A stretch of DNA of 64,000 nt from Marivita sp. XM-24bin2 (GCA_003149565.1 QCWH01000011.1:21392-85391); one strand, 5' to 3'. Shown: positions 9,364-19,114, counted from the first letter of the stretch. The notes: generated by a model not told the origin, from the sequence alone. Made by a program: numbers and translations.

Positions 9364-9378
9364 TTGCTAAGTTAGCAA
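9364..9378. promoter_or_regulatory. Perfect 7+1+7 palindrome upstream of cold-shock gene 2
   Basis: TTGCTAA, G, TTAGCAA is a perfect inverted repeat 104 nt before the csp start, inside a 249-nt gap that otherwise holds no gene. It could be an operator; no known regulator is assigned. Confidence 0.35.
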
Positions 9379-9482
9379 TATCGACCACTGCTCCAATCTT
9401 GGCTCAGTTACGCGATTTTGACTGACCGAGCCCGTCGTGCCGTCTTGCCCGGCGGAAGATAAGACAGACAGGAGTAGAACGG

Positions 9483-9689
9483 ATGGCCACTGGCACCGTC
9501 AAATGGTTCAACACCACAAAAGGTTACGGCTTTATTGCACCGGAAAGCGGCGGAAAAGACGTGTTCGTGCACATCTCTGCAGTCGAGCGGTCTGGCCTGA
9601 CTGGACTCGCGGACAATCAGAAGGTCACCTACGACCTTGAAGCTGGTCGTGATGGTCGCGAAGCTGCGGTGAACCTCACGCTCGCATAA
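9483..9689 (+). CDS. Cold-shock protein, copy 2
   Basis: 68 residues, single cold-shock domain with the same RNP1 KGYGFIAP and RNP2 VFVHISAV as copy 1. The two proteins differ at about ten positions, clustered in the loop after RNP1 and in the C-terminal half. ACAGGAG lies at 9468-9474, 8 nt before the start. The leader carries a short GCCG/CGGC hairpin. The close similarity suggests a fairly recent duplication, with the L,D-transpeptidase and small membrane genes between the copies. Confidence 0.96.
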   Translation: MATGTVKWFNTTKGYGFIAPESGGKDVFVHISAVERSGLTGLADNQKVTYDLEAGRDGREAAVNLTLA

Positions 9690-9690
9690 C

Positions 9691-9717
9691 GTGGATTCAG
9701 GGCTGCGCCCAATCCAC
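9691..9717. terminator. Hairpin after cold-shock gene 2
   Basis: GTGGATT and AATCCAC pair outside an inner GGGC-TGC-GCCC stem, starting 1 nt after the csp stop. Its right part overlaps the 3' end of the convergent minus-strand gene, so it may end transcription in both directions. The T-tract is weak. Confidence 0.55.
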
Positions 9718-9927
9718 ATTCTTGGCTTCTGAGATTGTCAGCCGACCATCAGGCCAAGGTCGGAACAAGGCACGGGCGGCCGTTTCGTCGCCCGTCAGCC
9801 AAAGTGCCAGCGCCTCCTGTCCAGGCTTGATGCTGAACCTTGGCGCTCCCGGCTCCGGGACATCCACACCTGCGCTGCCAGCCAATTCCGCAACAGGCCG
9901 AGTCACGTATAACCGCTCCCGTATCAC
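9697..9927 (-). CDS. Small protein, possibly a C-terminal remnant of a SRAP (YedK) peptidase
   Basis: 76 residues, soluble. APRFSIKPGQEALALWLTGDETAARALFRPWPDGRLTISEAKNVDW is reminiscent of the last third of SOS-response-associated (HMCES/YedK) peptidases. The catalytic Cys2 and the core of that fold are absent, so crosslinking activity is not expected. The ATG overlaps the stop of the esterase gene by 4 nt, so it is probably co-translated and may be maintained. The family link is by eye and weak. Confidence 0.5.
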   Translation of the reverse strand: MIRERLYVTRPVAELAGSAGVDVPEPGAPRFSIKPGQEALALWLTGDETAARALFRPWPDGRLTISEAKNVDWAQP

Positions 9928-10598
9928 TCCGCCGCGCGTTTGACCAACTCGGCTACAGCCGGACCCATTGCCTCAACAATCAAATCCACACCTTCTGCAT
10001 TGGGATGGATCCCGTCCATTTGCATCACATCGCGCAGCTCGGCTGGAGTGCTCCCGACGCTGTACAGCCCTTCGAAAAAACGAGGAAAGTACATCGCGCC
10101 GTAAGCTTCCGCCAATTCCGGATACATCGCGTCGAATTCAGCTTTGTATTCTGGTCCATAGTTGCCCGGCGCTTCCATCCCGACAATCAACACCTCGAGC
10201 TCCTTATCCTCGGCAATCTGTAAAATGCCTTCGAGATTTGCACGCGACACGGACGGGTCTAAACCACGCAAAAGGTCATTCCCTCCAAGCGCCACGATAA
10301 GCGCATCTGTCGAGGGTGACAGCGACCACTCCACACGTGACAGGCCGCCCGCTGTGGTGTCTCCGGAGACACCAGCATTCACCAGCCTCACGTCGAGGTC
10401 CTGCTCCGCAAGATAGCTGCGCATCTTCGGGACAAAGCCGTTCTGGTCGATTAATCCATATCCCGCTGTAAGGCTGTCGCCCAACGCAATAACCTCAACC
10501 GGTTCCGCTTGGGCAGCTGTGACTGTGCAAAGGCACACAACCGCGACGCCCGCCTTGCTCAGAACCCACGACGCCCCATATGTGAATGAGTGAAACAT
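9924..10598 (-). CDS. TesA-like arylesterase / lysophospholipase (SGNH hydrolase)
   Basis: 224 residues. N-terminal signal peptide ending near TAAQA; then block I GDSLT (Ser42), the oxyanion Gly in AGVSGDT, GGND, and the catalytic DGIHPN near the C terminus. It would be a periplasmic esterase or thioesterase acting on acyl substrates. The start at 10598 was chosen because GGAG sits 7 nt upstream and it avoids overlap with the divergent ABC gene. The 18-nt divergent gap to the ABC ATPase is the arrangement commonly seen for tesA and ybbA. Confidence 0.9.
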   Translation of the reverse strand: MFHSFTYGASWVLSKAGVAVVCLCTVTAAQAEPVEVIALGDSLTAGYGLIDQNGFVPKMRSYLAEQDLDVRLVNAGVSGDTTAGGLSRVEWSLSPSTDALIVALGGNDLLRGLDPSVSRANLEGILQIAEDKELEVLIVGMEAPGNYGPEYKAEFDAMYPELAEAYGAMYFPRFFEGLYSVGSTPAELRDVMQMDGIHPNAEGVDLIVEAMGPAVAELVKRAAE

Positions 10599-10616
10599 TA
10601 AAAAGCTCCGTACCCA

Positions 10617-11309
10617 ATGACCCAACCAGTCCTCGACCTCAAAGATGTCACGCTCAGCCTTAAGGGCAATGCCGGAATGGTTGAAATCCTACATGGGATC
10701 AGCCTTTCCGTTCACAAGGGCGAGACCTTGGGCCTGATCGGTCCTTCAGGGTCGGGCAAGTCCTCGTTGCTTATGGTGATGGGCGGCCTGGAGAATGCCA
10801 CATCCGGCAGTGTGTTCGCTTTGGGCCAGGACTTGACCGCCATGGACGAGGACAAAATGGCCCGCTTCCGCCGCGATCACATGGGGGTGGTGTTTCAGTC
10901 GTTTCACCTGATCCCGACCATGACCGCGCTGGAAAATGTCGCCACTCCGCTGGAGTTGGCGGGCGAGAAGGATGCATATTCCCGTGCCGAAGCCGAATTA
11001 GAGTCAGTCGGGCTCGCCCATCGTGCCGATCACTACCCGGCGCAGATGTCCGGCGGGGAACAACAGCGTGTCGCGCTGGCCCGCGCGTCGGTCACGCGCC
11101 CCGAGATCCTCCTTGCAGATGAGCCGACTGGCAACCTTGATGGCGTGAACGGGCAAGCGATCATCGACCTGCTGTTTGGCCTGCGAGACCGCCACGGGGC
11201 AACGCTTGTTCTGGTGACGCACAGCCGTGAACTCGCCGCAAAATGCGACCGCGTGATCCGTCTGACCGACGGACATATCGCAGATAGCGAACTGAAGGCT
11301 GCAGAATAA
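10617..11309 (+). CDS. ABC transporter ATP-binding protein, YbbA/LolD type
   Basis: 230 residues. Walker A GPSGSGKSS, Q-loop VFQSFHLIP, signature MSGGEQQR, Walker B ILLADEPTGNLD and H-loop VTHS are all present. Sequence and context (divergent TesA-like esterase, following 842-residue FtsX-type permease) point to the YbbA family. The transported substrate is not established for these systems. Its stop overlaps the permease start by 1 nt. Confidence 0.93.
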   Translation: MTQPVLDLKDVTLSLKGNAGMVEILHGISLSVHKGETLGLIGPSGSGKSSLLMVMGGLENATSGSVFALGQDLTAMDEDKMARFRRDHMGVVFQSFHLIPTMTALENVATPLELAGEKDAYSRAEAELESVGLAHRADHYPAQMSGGEQQRVALARASVTRPEILLADEPTGNLDGVNGQAIIDLLFGLRDRHGATLVLVTHSRELAAKCDRVIRLTDGHIADSELKAAE

Positions 11310-13837
11310 TGGCGCTGGGCACAGCGGCGCGCTTCGCCCGTCGAGAACTGCGCGGCGGTCTGAAAGGCTTTCGCATCTTTCTCGCCTGTCTCGCCTTGGG
11401 CGTGGCGGCAATTGCGGGGGTCGGATCAGTTCGGTCCGCGATCCAGTCAGGGCTCGAAGCGCAAGGTTCGATCCTGCTGGGCGGAGATGCATCGGTGGAG
11501 TTCACCTATCGCTTTGCTGAGCCTGAAGAACGCGCCTATCTTGAAAGCATCTCCACCGGCATTTCCGAGATTACCGATTTCCGCTCGATGGTTGTGAAAG
11601 ACCCTGACGGGGTCGCTGAACGAGCGCTCACACAGGTAAAATCAGTCGATGACGCCTACCCGCTGACCGGCGAGGTTATACTTGAGCCCGCTATGACGCT
11701 GGCAGAGGCGCTTGCCGGAACGCGGGACCAGCCCGGTGCGGTTATGGCACCTCTTCTTGCGGACCGATTGGGCCTTCAGCCCGGTGACAGCTTTCGCCTC
11801 GGCACACAGGATTTCACCCTGTCTGCAATCCTTATCAACGAACCTGACAGTTCGGCCTCTGGCTTCTCACTGGGTCCGCGCACTTTGGTGACAACTGACG
11901 CCCTGCGCGATGCGGGTCTTTTGCAACCCGGCACACTATACGAGACCGAATACCGTTTGGTGCTGCCCCCAAACAGCGATCTCGACTCGCTCGAAACCGC
12001 AACGGAAGAGGCGTTTCCCAGCAGCGGTCTGCGCTGGCGGGACTCAAGAAACGGCGCACCCGGCGTCGCGCGTTTCGTTGAACGACTGGGCGCTTTCCTG
12101 ATCCTTGTAGGTCTGTCGGGCCTGGCTGTAGGCGGCATAGGTGTGTCTGCCGCCGTCCGCGCCTATCTGGCTCGCAAGACCAGCGTGATCGCCACACTTC
12201 GCACCCTTGGAGCCACCCGCGCGACGATCTTTCAGACCTACTTCCTCCAGATCGGCGCTCTGAGCCTCTTGGGCATCGCTATTGGCCTTGTGCTGGGCGC
12301 ACTTGTTCCAATTCTGTTTGGCCCTCTTATCAGCGCCTCGCTTCCGGTGCCCGCGATTTTCACCATTCACCCGGCCCCGCTGATCGAAGCCGCGCTTTAC
12401 GGTATCCTGACCGCTCTGGTATTCACCCTTTGGCCACTGGCGCGGACCGAAGACATCCGACCAGCGATGCTCTTTCGCGATGCACTTGATGGCGGCAAAG
12501 CGCTACCTGCGTGGCGTTACGTGATTGCGACACTTGTCTTGCTGGGTCTGTTGGTCGGTGTCGCCTCGCTCTTTTCAGGCAGCCCGTTTCTGACGCTCTG
12601 GACAGCAGGAGGTCTGATCGGCGCGCTGGTTGTGCTTGTGGTCGCAGCCATCGCCATCCGCTGGATCGCGAAACGCTCCACCAAGGCCACACGTGGCCAT
12701 CCAACGTGGCGGTGGGCGCTGGCCTCGATCGGCGGCCCACGCGACGCCGCAGCCCCCGTCGTGCTGTCGCTGGGCCTCGGCCTGTCTGTTCTCGCCGCCG
12801 TTGGTCAGATCGACGGAAACCTGCGCACCGCCATCGCCCGCGACCTGCCCGACGTTGCGCCTGCATACTTCTTCGTCGATATCCAACCGAATCAGATCCA
12901 GAACTACATCGATATCCTTGAAAACGATCCTGCCGTGGACCGCATCGACACCGCACCGATGTTGAGGGGCGTTCTGAGCGAAATCAACGGCCGTCCTGCA
13001 CGCGAGGTGGCTGGCGACCATTGGGTCGTCACCGGCGACCGGGGGATAACATATGCGGCGCAGCCTGATGCAAACACCCGCATCGTAGCTGGCGAATGGT
13101 GGGACGCCGACCATGACGGCCCTGCGGAAGTGAGCTTTGCGATCGAAGAAGCCGAAGAAATGGGCCTGTCGCTGGGCGACACACTCACCGTTAATGTGCT
13201 GGGCCGGGATATCACAGCCACGATCACCAGCTTCCGCGACGTGGACTTCTCGACCGCCGGCATGGGCTTTGTGATGACCCTCACACCGAATGCACTGCAG
13301 GGCGCACCGCACACCTTCATCTCGACCGTATACGCCCCTGCCGAAGATGAGGCGCGCATCCTGCGCGAACTCGCCACAGCCTTCCCGAATATCACAGCGA
13401 TCAGTGTCCGCGATGCCATCGACCGCGTGAGCGTCCTGCTTGAAGGGATCGGTGCAGCCGTCCGCTGGGGCGCTGCTGCCACCCTGCTCACTGGCTTCCT
13501 TGTTTTGATCGGTGCAGCCGCTGCGGGCGAAGGGGCGCGCACCTACGAGGCAGCTGTGCTGAAAACGCTGGGTGCCAGCCGCGCCCGTATCCTGCAAAGC
13601 TTTGCACTTCGATCGGCGCTTCTGGGCGGCGGTGCGGGAGTTGTTGCCTTGGCTGCGGGCATCCTGGGCAGCTGGGCCGTGATGACCTTCATCATGGACA
13701 GCAGCTTTGCCGTGGTCTGGCCGTCTGCCTTGGGCATTGTTGTCGGCGGCGTCCTGGCAACGCTAGTTGCCGGGCTGATCTTTGCCTGGCGTCCTTTGGC
13801 TGCGCGTCCCGCCCAAGTGCTCCGGGCGCGGGAATGA
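11309..13837 (+). CDS. ABC transporter permease, YbbP type (two FtsX domains)
   Basis: 842 residues with about ten hydrophobic segments: one near residues 22-45, three in the first FtsX core (about 255-285, 310-340 and 360-385), further ones near 400-470, and three in the last FtsX core (about 720-830). Two large extracytoplasmic regions lie between. The layout matches YbbP-like permeases that pair with YbbA, probably handling lipidic or envelope molecules (inference). The 1-nt overlap with the ATPase gene shows tight coupling. Confidence 0.92.
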   Translation: MALGTAARFARRELRGGLKGFRIFLACLALGVAAIAGVGSVRSAIQSGLEAQGSILLGGDASVEFTYRFAEPEERAYLESISTGISEITDFRSMVVKDPDGVAERALTQVKSVDDAYPLTGEVILEPAMTLAEALAGTRDQPGAVMAPLLADRLGLQPGDSFRLGTQDFTLSAILINEPDSSASGFSLGPRTLVTTDALRDAGLLQPGTLYETEYRLVLPPNSDLDSLETATEEAFPSSGLRWRDSRNGAPGVARFVERLGAFLILVGLSGLAVGGIGVSAAVRAYLARKTSVIATLRTLGATRATIFQTYFLQIGALSLLGIAIGLVLGALVPILFGPLISASLPVPAIFTIHPAPLIEAALYGILTALVFTLWPLARTEDIRPAMLFRDALDGGKALPAWRYVIATLVLLGLLVGVASLFSGSPFLTLWTAGGLIGALVVLVVAAIAIRWIAKRSTKATRGHPTWRWALASIGGPRDAAAPVVLSLGLGLSVLAAVGQIDGNLRTAIARDLPDVAPAYFFVDIQPNQIQNYIDILENDPAVDRIDTAPMLRGVLSEINGRPAREVAGDHWVVTGDRGITYAAQPDANTRIVAGEWWDADHDGPAEVSFAIEEAEEMGLSLGDTLTVNVLGRDITATITSFRDVDFSTAGMGFVMTLTPNALQGAPHTFISTVYAPAEDEARILRELATAFPNITAISVRDAIDRVSVLLEGIGAAVRWGAAATLLTGFLVLIGAAAAGEGARTYEAAVLKTLGASRARILQSFALRSALLGGGAGVVALAAGILGSWAVMTFIMDSSFAVVWPSALGIVVGGVLATLVAGLIFAWRPLAARPAQVLRARE

Positions 13838-13846
13838 GGGGCCTCA

Positions 13847-13885
13847 GGCGCAGGCAAGGGCAATAAACCACCTTGCCCTGACGCC
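13847..13885 (+). terminator. Hairpin after the ABC permease
   Basis: GGCAAGG pairs with CCTTGCC, and GGCG with CGCC outside it, 10 nt after the permease stop. There is no T-tract, so this is a possible rather than a certain terminator. Confidence 0.4.
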
Positions 13886-13935
13886 ATTCCCTTGGCATGC
13901 CCCGGGCAACCCACTTTCCAGAACCGAGTCGCCCG

Positions 13936-14808
13936 ATGTCCGATAGCCTCCCGATGACGATCCCGGCCCCGCTGACGCCGGCGCAACGTACGCAGATCAT
14001 CAATCTCGTCCGCCGTGCCGCGCGCGCTGAAATCCTGCCGCGTTTCCGAACATTAAGCGCTCACGACATCGACCAGAAATCCGGTCCCATGGATGTGGTG
14101 ACCGCCGCCGACAAAGAGGCGGAAAAAATGATTGCGCGGGGATTGCTGGCAATGTTCCCCAATGCCCATATCGTTGGCGAAGAAAGCGTGACGGATGAGA
14201 AAGTAGCTGGCCTCGCCGACGCTGAAATGGGCTTCACCATTGATCCCGTGGACGGCACCTGGAACTTTGCCCACGGTTTGGCCACATTTGGCGTGATCTT
14301 GTCGATGACCCGCTTTGGCGTTCCGGTGTTCGGACTGATCTACGATCCGATCACAGACGAAGTGTTGATCGCCGACGAAACCGGGCCGGCGCAAGTAATG
14401 GCACCACGACGTCCCGCCCGCAACGTTACCGTTTCCAACGGCGGTCCGGTGGAAAGCCTCAGCGGGTTTGCTTCGGCCTACAACATTCCGGAAAACAAAC
14501 GCGCCGAGTTGATCGGTCTGATGACCCGCTTCCAGCGGCTTTATTCACTGCGCTGTGCCGCGCATGAATTTCGCATGGTCGCGCAAGGGCACGTCGATTT
14601 TATCCTGTGTCCAAACCTCACACCTTGGGATCATGCAGCCGGAGCGCTGATCGTGCAGCGCGCTGGTGGCCATGTCGCCTGCCTCGACGGCTCGGAATAC
14701 CGGGCTCAGATGCGAGAAGGCTATCTGCTCTGCGCGTCAGATGCAGCAACTTGGGGGCGCGTTCGGGACACAATGTCATTCCTGCTGGAAGATCAGCCCA
14801 ACGGCTGA
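13936..14808 (+). CDS. Inositol monophosphatase family phosphatase
   Basis: 290 residues. The family's metal sites are present: GEES, then IDPVDGTWNFAHGLATFG (motif A, DPxDGTxNF) and the later motif B PWDHAAGALIVQRAGG. The protein hydrolyses a small phosphate ester with Mg; the exact substrate (inositol-1-phosphate, histidinol phosphate or another) cannot be read from the sequence. The start MSDSLPMTIP at 13936 was preferred to the ATG 13 codons upstream; no strong ribosome-binding site separates them. Confidence 0.88.
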   Translation: MSDSLPMTIPAPLTPAQRTQIINLVRRAARAEILPRFRTLSAHDIDQKSGPMDVVTAADKEAEKMIARGLLAMFPNAHIVGEESVTDEKVAGLADAEMGFTIDPVDGTWNFAHGLATFGVILSMTRFGVPVFGLIYDPITDEVLIADETGPAQVMAPRRPARNVTVSNGGPVESLSGFASAYNIPENKRAELIGLMTRFQRLYSLRCAAHEFRMVAQGHVDFILCPNLTPWDHAAGALIVQRAGGHVACLDGSEYRAQMREGYLLCASDAATWGRVRDTMSFLLEDQPNG

Positions 14809-14813
14809 ACCGC

Positions 14814-15455
14814 CTAACGCGTCAGGACAACATCAGCGCCGACATCAAGGCCCTGCTCGACTGCATCAATCAGGTAATGCGCCACGCTGGTCCGAGAAAT
14901 CAGCCCGTTGCGCCATGTATTCGGATCGCGCAGGATCTTGTAGTCCTCGGTTCTGGCGCCCTTCGTCAGGATCACCGGCCGAACAATTGTCCACTCCAGT
15001 GAAGACGCCTCGATCGCGGCCTCTTGACGATCCTTATCCGCATACGGTTTCCCCAGAACAGCGCGATGACCGGTGCGCTCGACCCAGCTCATTGCAGCCT
15101 TGCTGCGGCCCGCACCAAACCCGGTCACCGCGACAAGCCGCGTCTGACCCGTCCGAGACATGGCGTCGATCAACACACGAGTGGTTTCGGAAAAGAGCGT
15201 CTCGTCCTCCCACAGCATCGCCAGCCGTTCCGTGATGCCAAGCGCATAGATCACGGCAGACACGCCGTCCAGAGCGAGAGCCACATCCGATTCGGAGGTG
15301 GCGTCCCCTTTGAACGGCTCGACCAGATCGGTCCTTTCAAGCGTGTCTGCACTACGCGCGAAGGCGCGGACGGACAGCCCGCGACCTACGGCCTCGTCCA
15401 AGGCGCAGCGCCCGATCCCGGACGTCGCCCCCATGATCAGAATAGGTCGAGTCAA
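14814..15455 (-). CDS. NAD(P)-binding protein, atypical SDR (NmrA/YwnB-like)
   Basis: 213 residues. The N-terminal dinucleotide motif is MGATSGIGR (8-16), and GDAT and AVTGFGAGRSK follow as in NAD(P)H-binding atypical SDRs. The classical Tyr-x-x-x-Lys pair is not obvious, so it may be a reductase or a sensor. It ends 5 nt from the convergent phosphatase, and its ATG overlaps the stop of a small upstream gene by 4 nt. Confidence 0.85.
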   Translation of the reverse strand: MTRPILIMGATSGIGRCALDEAVGRGLSVRAFARSADTLERTDLVEPFKGDATSESDVALALDGVSAVIYALGITERLAMLWEDETLFSETTRVLIDAMSRTGQTRLVAVTGFGAGRSKAAMSWVERTGHRAVLGKPYADKDRQEAAIEASSLEWTIVRPVILTKGARTEDYKILRDPNTWRNGLISRTSVAHYLIDAVEQGLDVGADVVLTR

Positions 15456-15634
15456 TTCTGCAGATCCTCAAAATGTGCGGTGTAGCGCCGATGTTGCGAC
15501 CGGTCATGCTTGAGCGCGAGGTTCCCGCGATAGGGCGACACTGTCACAACAGGAATGGCTCGTTGCTCATCCGCCAAGGTCCTGCTGCTCATGCCACGCA
15601 TCCGTTGTCGTAAATTCCGCAGTATATATTTCAT
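15452..15634 (-). CDS. Small basic protein, function unknown
   Basis: 60 residues, rich in Arg and His: MKYILRNLRQRMRG at the start, then DEQRAIPVVTVSPYRGNLALKHDRSQHRRYTAHFEDL. No membrane segment or named family is recognised. The stop overlaps the start of the NAD(P)-binding gene by 4 nt, the main evidence that it is real. The longer frame from 15709 would run through the likely promoter. An RNA- or DNA-binding role would fit its charge, but this is speculation. Confidence 0.6.
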   Translation of the reverse strand: MKYILRNLRQRMRGMSSRTLADEQRAIPVVTVSPYRGNLALKHDRSQHRRYTAHFEDLQN

Positions 15635-15712
15635 ACTCTCGAAACATAGCGCAGCTGTATTGGTTGCAACCGCTACAACCCAATTTTCGACAACAGCCGG
15701 TGCAAACATAGT

Positions 15713-15734
15713 CGGCCGGGTAAAAACCCGGCCG
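15713..15734 (-). terminator. Strong hairpin after gcvP
   Basis: CGGCCGGGT and ACCCGGCCG form a perfect 9-bp stem with a 4-nt loop, 27 nt beyond the gcvP stop on the minus strand. The sequence after it is not a clean T-run. It separates gcvTHP from the small basic gene on the same strand. Confidence 0.65.
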
Positions 15735-15760
15735 GTTGCAAATTCGAAAATCTCAGGAGT

Positions 15761-18604
15761 TCATTCCGCCGCCTCGGCGTAATCCTCCATCGGAGGGCAA
15801 GTGCAGATCAGATGCCGGTCCCCATACGCGTTATCAACCCGGTTGACGGGCGGCCAGTATTTGTCCACGCGGAAAGCGCCAGGTGGAAAACAGCCCTGTT
15901 CACGGCTGTAAGGCCGATCCCACTCACGCACCAAGTCCTCCATTGTATGCGGAGCGAGTTTGAGCGGGTTTACATCACGGTCAATATGACCGTCTTCGAT
16001 GTCGCGGATTTCCTGCCGTATCGCGAGCATGGCATCGCAAAACCGATCCAGTTCCGCTTTGGTCTCAGACTCGGTCGGCTCCACCATCAGCGTCCCTGCA
16101 ACAGGCCAGCTCATCGTTGGCGCATGGAAACCCGCATCCATCAAGCGTTTGGCAATATCCTCAACCGTCACACCCGCTGATTTCTCGAAAGGCCGCACGT
16201 CAAGAATACATTCATGTGCGACACGCCCCTTCTCGCCGCGGTAAAGAACGTCATATGCCCCTTCAAGGCGCGTCGCGATGTAATTGGCGTTCAGGATCGC
16301 GACCCGGGTCGCCTGGGTCAGCCCTTCCCCGCCCATCATCAGGCAGTACGCCCAGGAAATCGGCAACAGCGAAGGAGACCCATAGGGTGCCGCACTCACA
16401 GCGCCTTCGCCCGACACCGGGTGACCGGGCAGATGCGGGACCAGATGCGCTTTCACCCCAATCGGGCCCATACCGGGTCCGCCACCACCATGCGGAATGC
16501 AGAAGGTCTTGTGCAGATTAAGGTGGCTGACATCACCTCCCAGATCACCAGGCCGTGACAGACCGACCATCGCATTCATGTTGGCCCCGTCGATGTAGAC
16601 CTGCCCACCGTGCTCATGGGTGATCGCGCAGACATCCTTTACAGTGCCCTCGAACACGCCGTGGGTCGATGGATAGGTGATCATCGTTCCAGCAAGATTT
16701 TCGGAATGCTGCTCCGCCTTGGTGCGAAAATCATCAAGGTCGATGGAACCGTTCTCGTCACATTTCACCGGCACCACTTTCCAGCCGACCATCTGGGCCG
16801 AGGCAGGGTTGGTCCCATGCGCATTCACCGGGATCAGGCAGATGTTGCGATGCCCTTGCCCGTTCGCCCGGTGATAGCCCGCAATGGCCAAAAGCCCCGC
16901 ATACTCCCCCTGTGCACCCGAGTTGGGCTGCATCGAAATCGCATCATAGCCCGTGATCGTGCATAGTTTCGCGTTCAGATCAGCGATCAGATTATGATAA
17001 CCGCGCACCTGATCGTCTGGCACATACGGATGAATATCCGCAAACTCACGCCAGCTTACCGGCATCATCTCCGCCGCTGAATTGAGCTTCATGGTACAAG
17101 ACCCAAGCGGGATCATCGCCCGGTCAAGCGCCAGATCCCGGTCCGCCAGACGGCGCATGTAGCGCATCATCTCGGTCTCAGCACGGTTCATGTGGAACAC
17201 GTCGTGCTGCAGATACTCCGACGTCCGCAAAAGTGCCTCCGGAAGGCGATACTCCGGCGTGAGATCATCATCTTTCTGCACAAGACCAAAAGCACGCCAA
17301 ACTGCCTCAATCGTTGCAGGCCGGGACTTCTCGTCCATCGAGATACCGATCTTGGTCTTTCCGACCGGGCGGAGGTTCAGACCTTCGCGCTCAGCCGCCT
17401 GCAAAACGCCGCGCTGCAAGAGGCCCACATCCACAGTGATCGTGTCAAAAAACGCCTTGGGCTCCACCTTGAAGCCGGCCGCTTCAAGCCCTTTCGTCAG
17501 GCGTACCGTTTTGCGATGGATGCGCTGCGCAATGGCCCGCAGGCCTTTTGGGCCATGGAATACCGCGTAGAACCCGGCCATCACCGCCAGAAGCGCCTGC
17601 GCTGTACACACATTCGACGTCGCCTTTTCGCGGCGGATATGCTGTTCACGGGTCTGCAACGCGAGCCGGTAGGCCTTGTTGCCGTGGCTGTCGATCGAAA
17701 TGCCAACAATACGTCCCGGCATCGCGCGCTTATACGCATCTTTTGTGGCCATATAGGCTGCGTGCGGACCTCCGTAACCCAGAGGGATACCAAAGCGCTG
17801 GGTCGAACCGATCGCGATATCTGCGTCCATCGCACCTGGCTCTTTCAAAAGGCACAGCGCCATCGGATCCGCTGACATGACAGCAATGGCTTTGGCGTCA
17901 TGCAGCCGTGCGATATCGTCAGTAAAATCCCGCAAATGGCCGTACGTGCCGGGATACTGGAATATCGCGCCGAACACCGCCTCGGGATCCATGTCGGCGA
18001 CATCACCCACAACCACCTCGATCCCAAGCGGCGCAGCACGTGTCTTCATCACCGCGATGTTCTGCGGGTGACAGTTTTCGTCGACAAAAAACGCCGTTGC
18101 TTTCGATTTCGCGACCCGCTGCGCCATCGTCATCGCTTCAGCACAGGCGGTCGCCTCATCCAGTAGGGACGCGTTGGCAATCTCCAGACCGGTCAGGTCG
18201 CTGATCATGGTCTGGTAATTCAACAGCGCCTCAAGACGGCCCTGGCTGATCTCCGGCTGATAGGGCGTGTAGGCCGTGTACCAAGCCGGGTTCTCGAAAA
18301 TGTTGCGCTGAATGGCCGGCGGGGTGACCGTGTCGTAATATCCCATACCAATCAGCGATGTCATGACAGTGTTCTGAGACGCCACCTGCCGCATGTGATA
18401 CAGCAATTCCCGCTCGGACAGCGCTTTGCCGAAATCCAGCGCAGTCTCCTGCCGGATTGCTTCTGGAACTGTCTGCGAGATCAGCTCTTCAAGCTCGGAC
18501 ACACCGACCGTTGCCAGCATCTCTGCCATCTCTGCAGGGGACGGACCGATGTGGCGCCTATTGGCAAAATCATACGGAAGATAGTCTATGGCATCATAAC
18601 CCAT
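15761..18604 (-). CDS. gcvP: Glycine dehydrogenase (decarboxylating), P protein
   Basis: 947 residues, the full single-chain P protein of the glycine cleavage system. It decarboxylates glycine with PLP and passes the aminomethyl group to lipoyl-GcvH. The PLP lysine lies in the C-terminal half in [21 protein letters not shown]; the degenerate N-terminal half is also complete (residues ~1-440). It is the third gene of gcvT-gcvH-gcvP. No frameshift or missing block is seen. Confidence 0.97.
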   Translation of the reverse strand: MGYDAIDYLPYDFANRRHIGPSPAEMAEMLATVGVSELEELISQTVPEAIRQETALDFGKALSERELLYHMRQVASQNTVMTSLIGMGYYDTVTPPAIQRNIFENPAWYTAYTPYQPEISQGRLEALLNYQTMISDLTGLEIANASLLDEATACAEAMTMAQRVAKSKATAFFVDENCHPQNIAVMKTRAAPLGIEVVVGDVADMDPEAVFGAIFQYPGTYGHLRDFTDDIARLHDAKAIAVMSADPMALCLLKEPGAMDADIAIGSTQRFGIPLGYGGPHAAYMATKDAYKRAMPGRIVGISIDSHGNKAYRLALQTREQHIRREKATSNVCTAQALLAVMAGFYAVFHGPKGLRAIAQRIHRKTVRLTKGLEAAGFKVEPKAFFDTITVDVGLLQRGVLQAAEREGLNLRPVGKTKIGISMDEKSRPATIEAVWRAFGLVQKDDDLTPEYRLPEALLRTSEYLQHDVFHMNRAETEMMRYMRRLADRDLALDRAMIPLGSCTMKLNSAAEMMPVSWREFADIHPYVPDDQVRGYHNLIADLNAKLCTITGYDAISMQPNSGAQGEYAGLLAIAGYHRANGQGHRNICLIPVNAHGTNPASAQMVGWKVVPVKCDENGSIDLDDFRTKAEQHSENLAGTMITYPSTHGVFEGTVKDVCAITHEHGGQVYIDGANMNAMVGLSRPGDLGGDVSHLNLHKTFCIPHGGGGPGMGPIGVKAHLVPHLPGHPVSGEGAVSAAPYGSPSLLPISWAYCLMMGGEGLTQATRVAILNANYIATRLEGAYDVLYRGEKGRVAHECILDVRPFEKSAGVTVEDIAKRLMDAGFHAPTMSWPVAGTLMVEPTESETKAELDRFCDAMLAIRQEIRDIEDGHIDRDVNPLKLAPHTMEDLVREWDRPYSREQGCFPPGAFRVDKYWPPVNRVDNAYGDRHLICTCPPMEDYAEAAE

Positions 18605-18708
18605 ATCGTGCTCCTTGCGGTCCGGAACGGCACACCGTCCCCTGCTTCTTCTTTTTTCAAATATGCATCTGCGACAGCAGCCACGGGCTGCCCGGTCGGG
18701 GCAAAGCC

Positions 18709-18730
18709 AAGGGCGGACACACCGCCCTGG
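18709..18730 (-). other. Intercistronic hairpin between gcvH and gcvP
   Basis: AGGGCGG and CCGCCCT pair around a 5-nt loop within the 131-nt gap, 5 nt after the gcvH stop. It may stabilise the gcvTH part of the transcript or cause partial termination; no T-tract follows. Confidence 0.45.
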
Positions 18731-18735
18731 CAGGA

Positions 18736-19095
18736 TCAGCCGATGTACTTCTTGTACGCGGCCTCATCCATCATATCGTCCAACGCCGACAGGTCCTCGA
18801 TCTTCATCTTGAAGAACCAGGAATCCCCTTCCGGGTCCTCGTTGACCTTGCCCGGCTCGTCCACGAGTGCTTCGTTCACTTCGGTGATCTCACCGTCCAG
18901 CGGCGCAAGAATATCCGAGGCGGCCTTCACCGACTCGATCACGACCACCTCGTCATCCTTGCTTACGGTAGAACCTTCGTCCGGCAATTCGATGAACACC
19001 ACATCGCCCAGCTGCTCGGCAGCATGTGCGGTGATGCCAACGACCACCTCGTCGCCCTCGACGCGCAGCCATTCATGTTCTTCGGTGTACTTCAT
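18736..19095 (-). CDS. gcvH: Glycine cleavage system H protein
   Basis: 119 residues. The lipoyl-accepting Lys lies in [12 protein letters not shown] (about residue 61), within the lipoyl fold. The protein shuttles the aminomethyl intermediate between GcvP, GcvT and the lipoamide dehydrogenase. The start [14 protein letters not shown] at 19095 is the standard family start; AAGAGGGA precedes it on the minus strand. Confidence 0.97.
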   Translation of the reverse strand: MKYTEEHEWLRVEGDEVVVGITAHAAEQLGDVVFIELPDEGSTVSKDDEVVVIESVKAASDILAPLDGEITEVNEALVDEPGKVNEDPEGDSWFFKMKIEDLSALDDMMDEAAYKKYIG

Positions 19096-19114
19096 GATGT
19101 CCCTCTTGGAGTGA

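Noticed and set aside
12575..13597. 340-codon minus-strand frame inside the YbbP-type permease gene
   Set aside because: No ribosome-binding site or domain; the permease frame is continuous with ten membrane segments.
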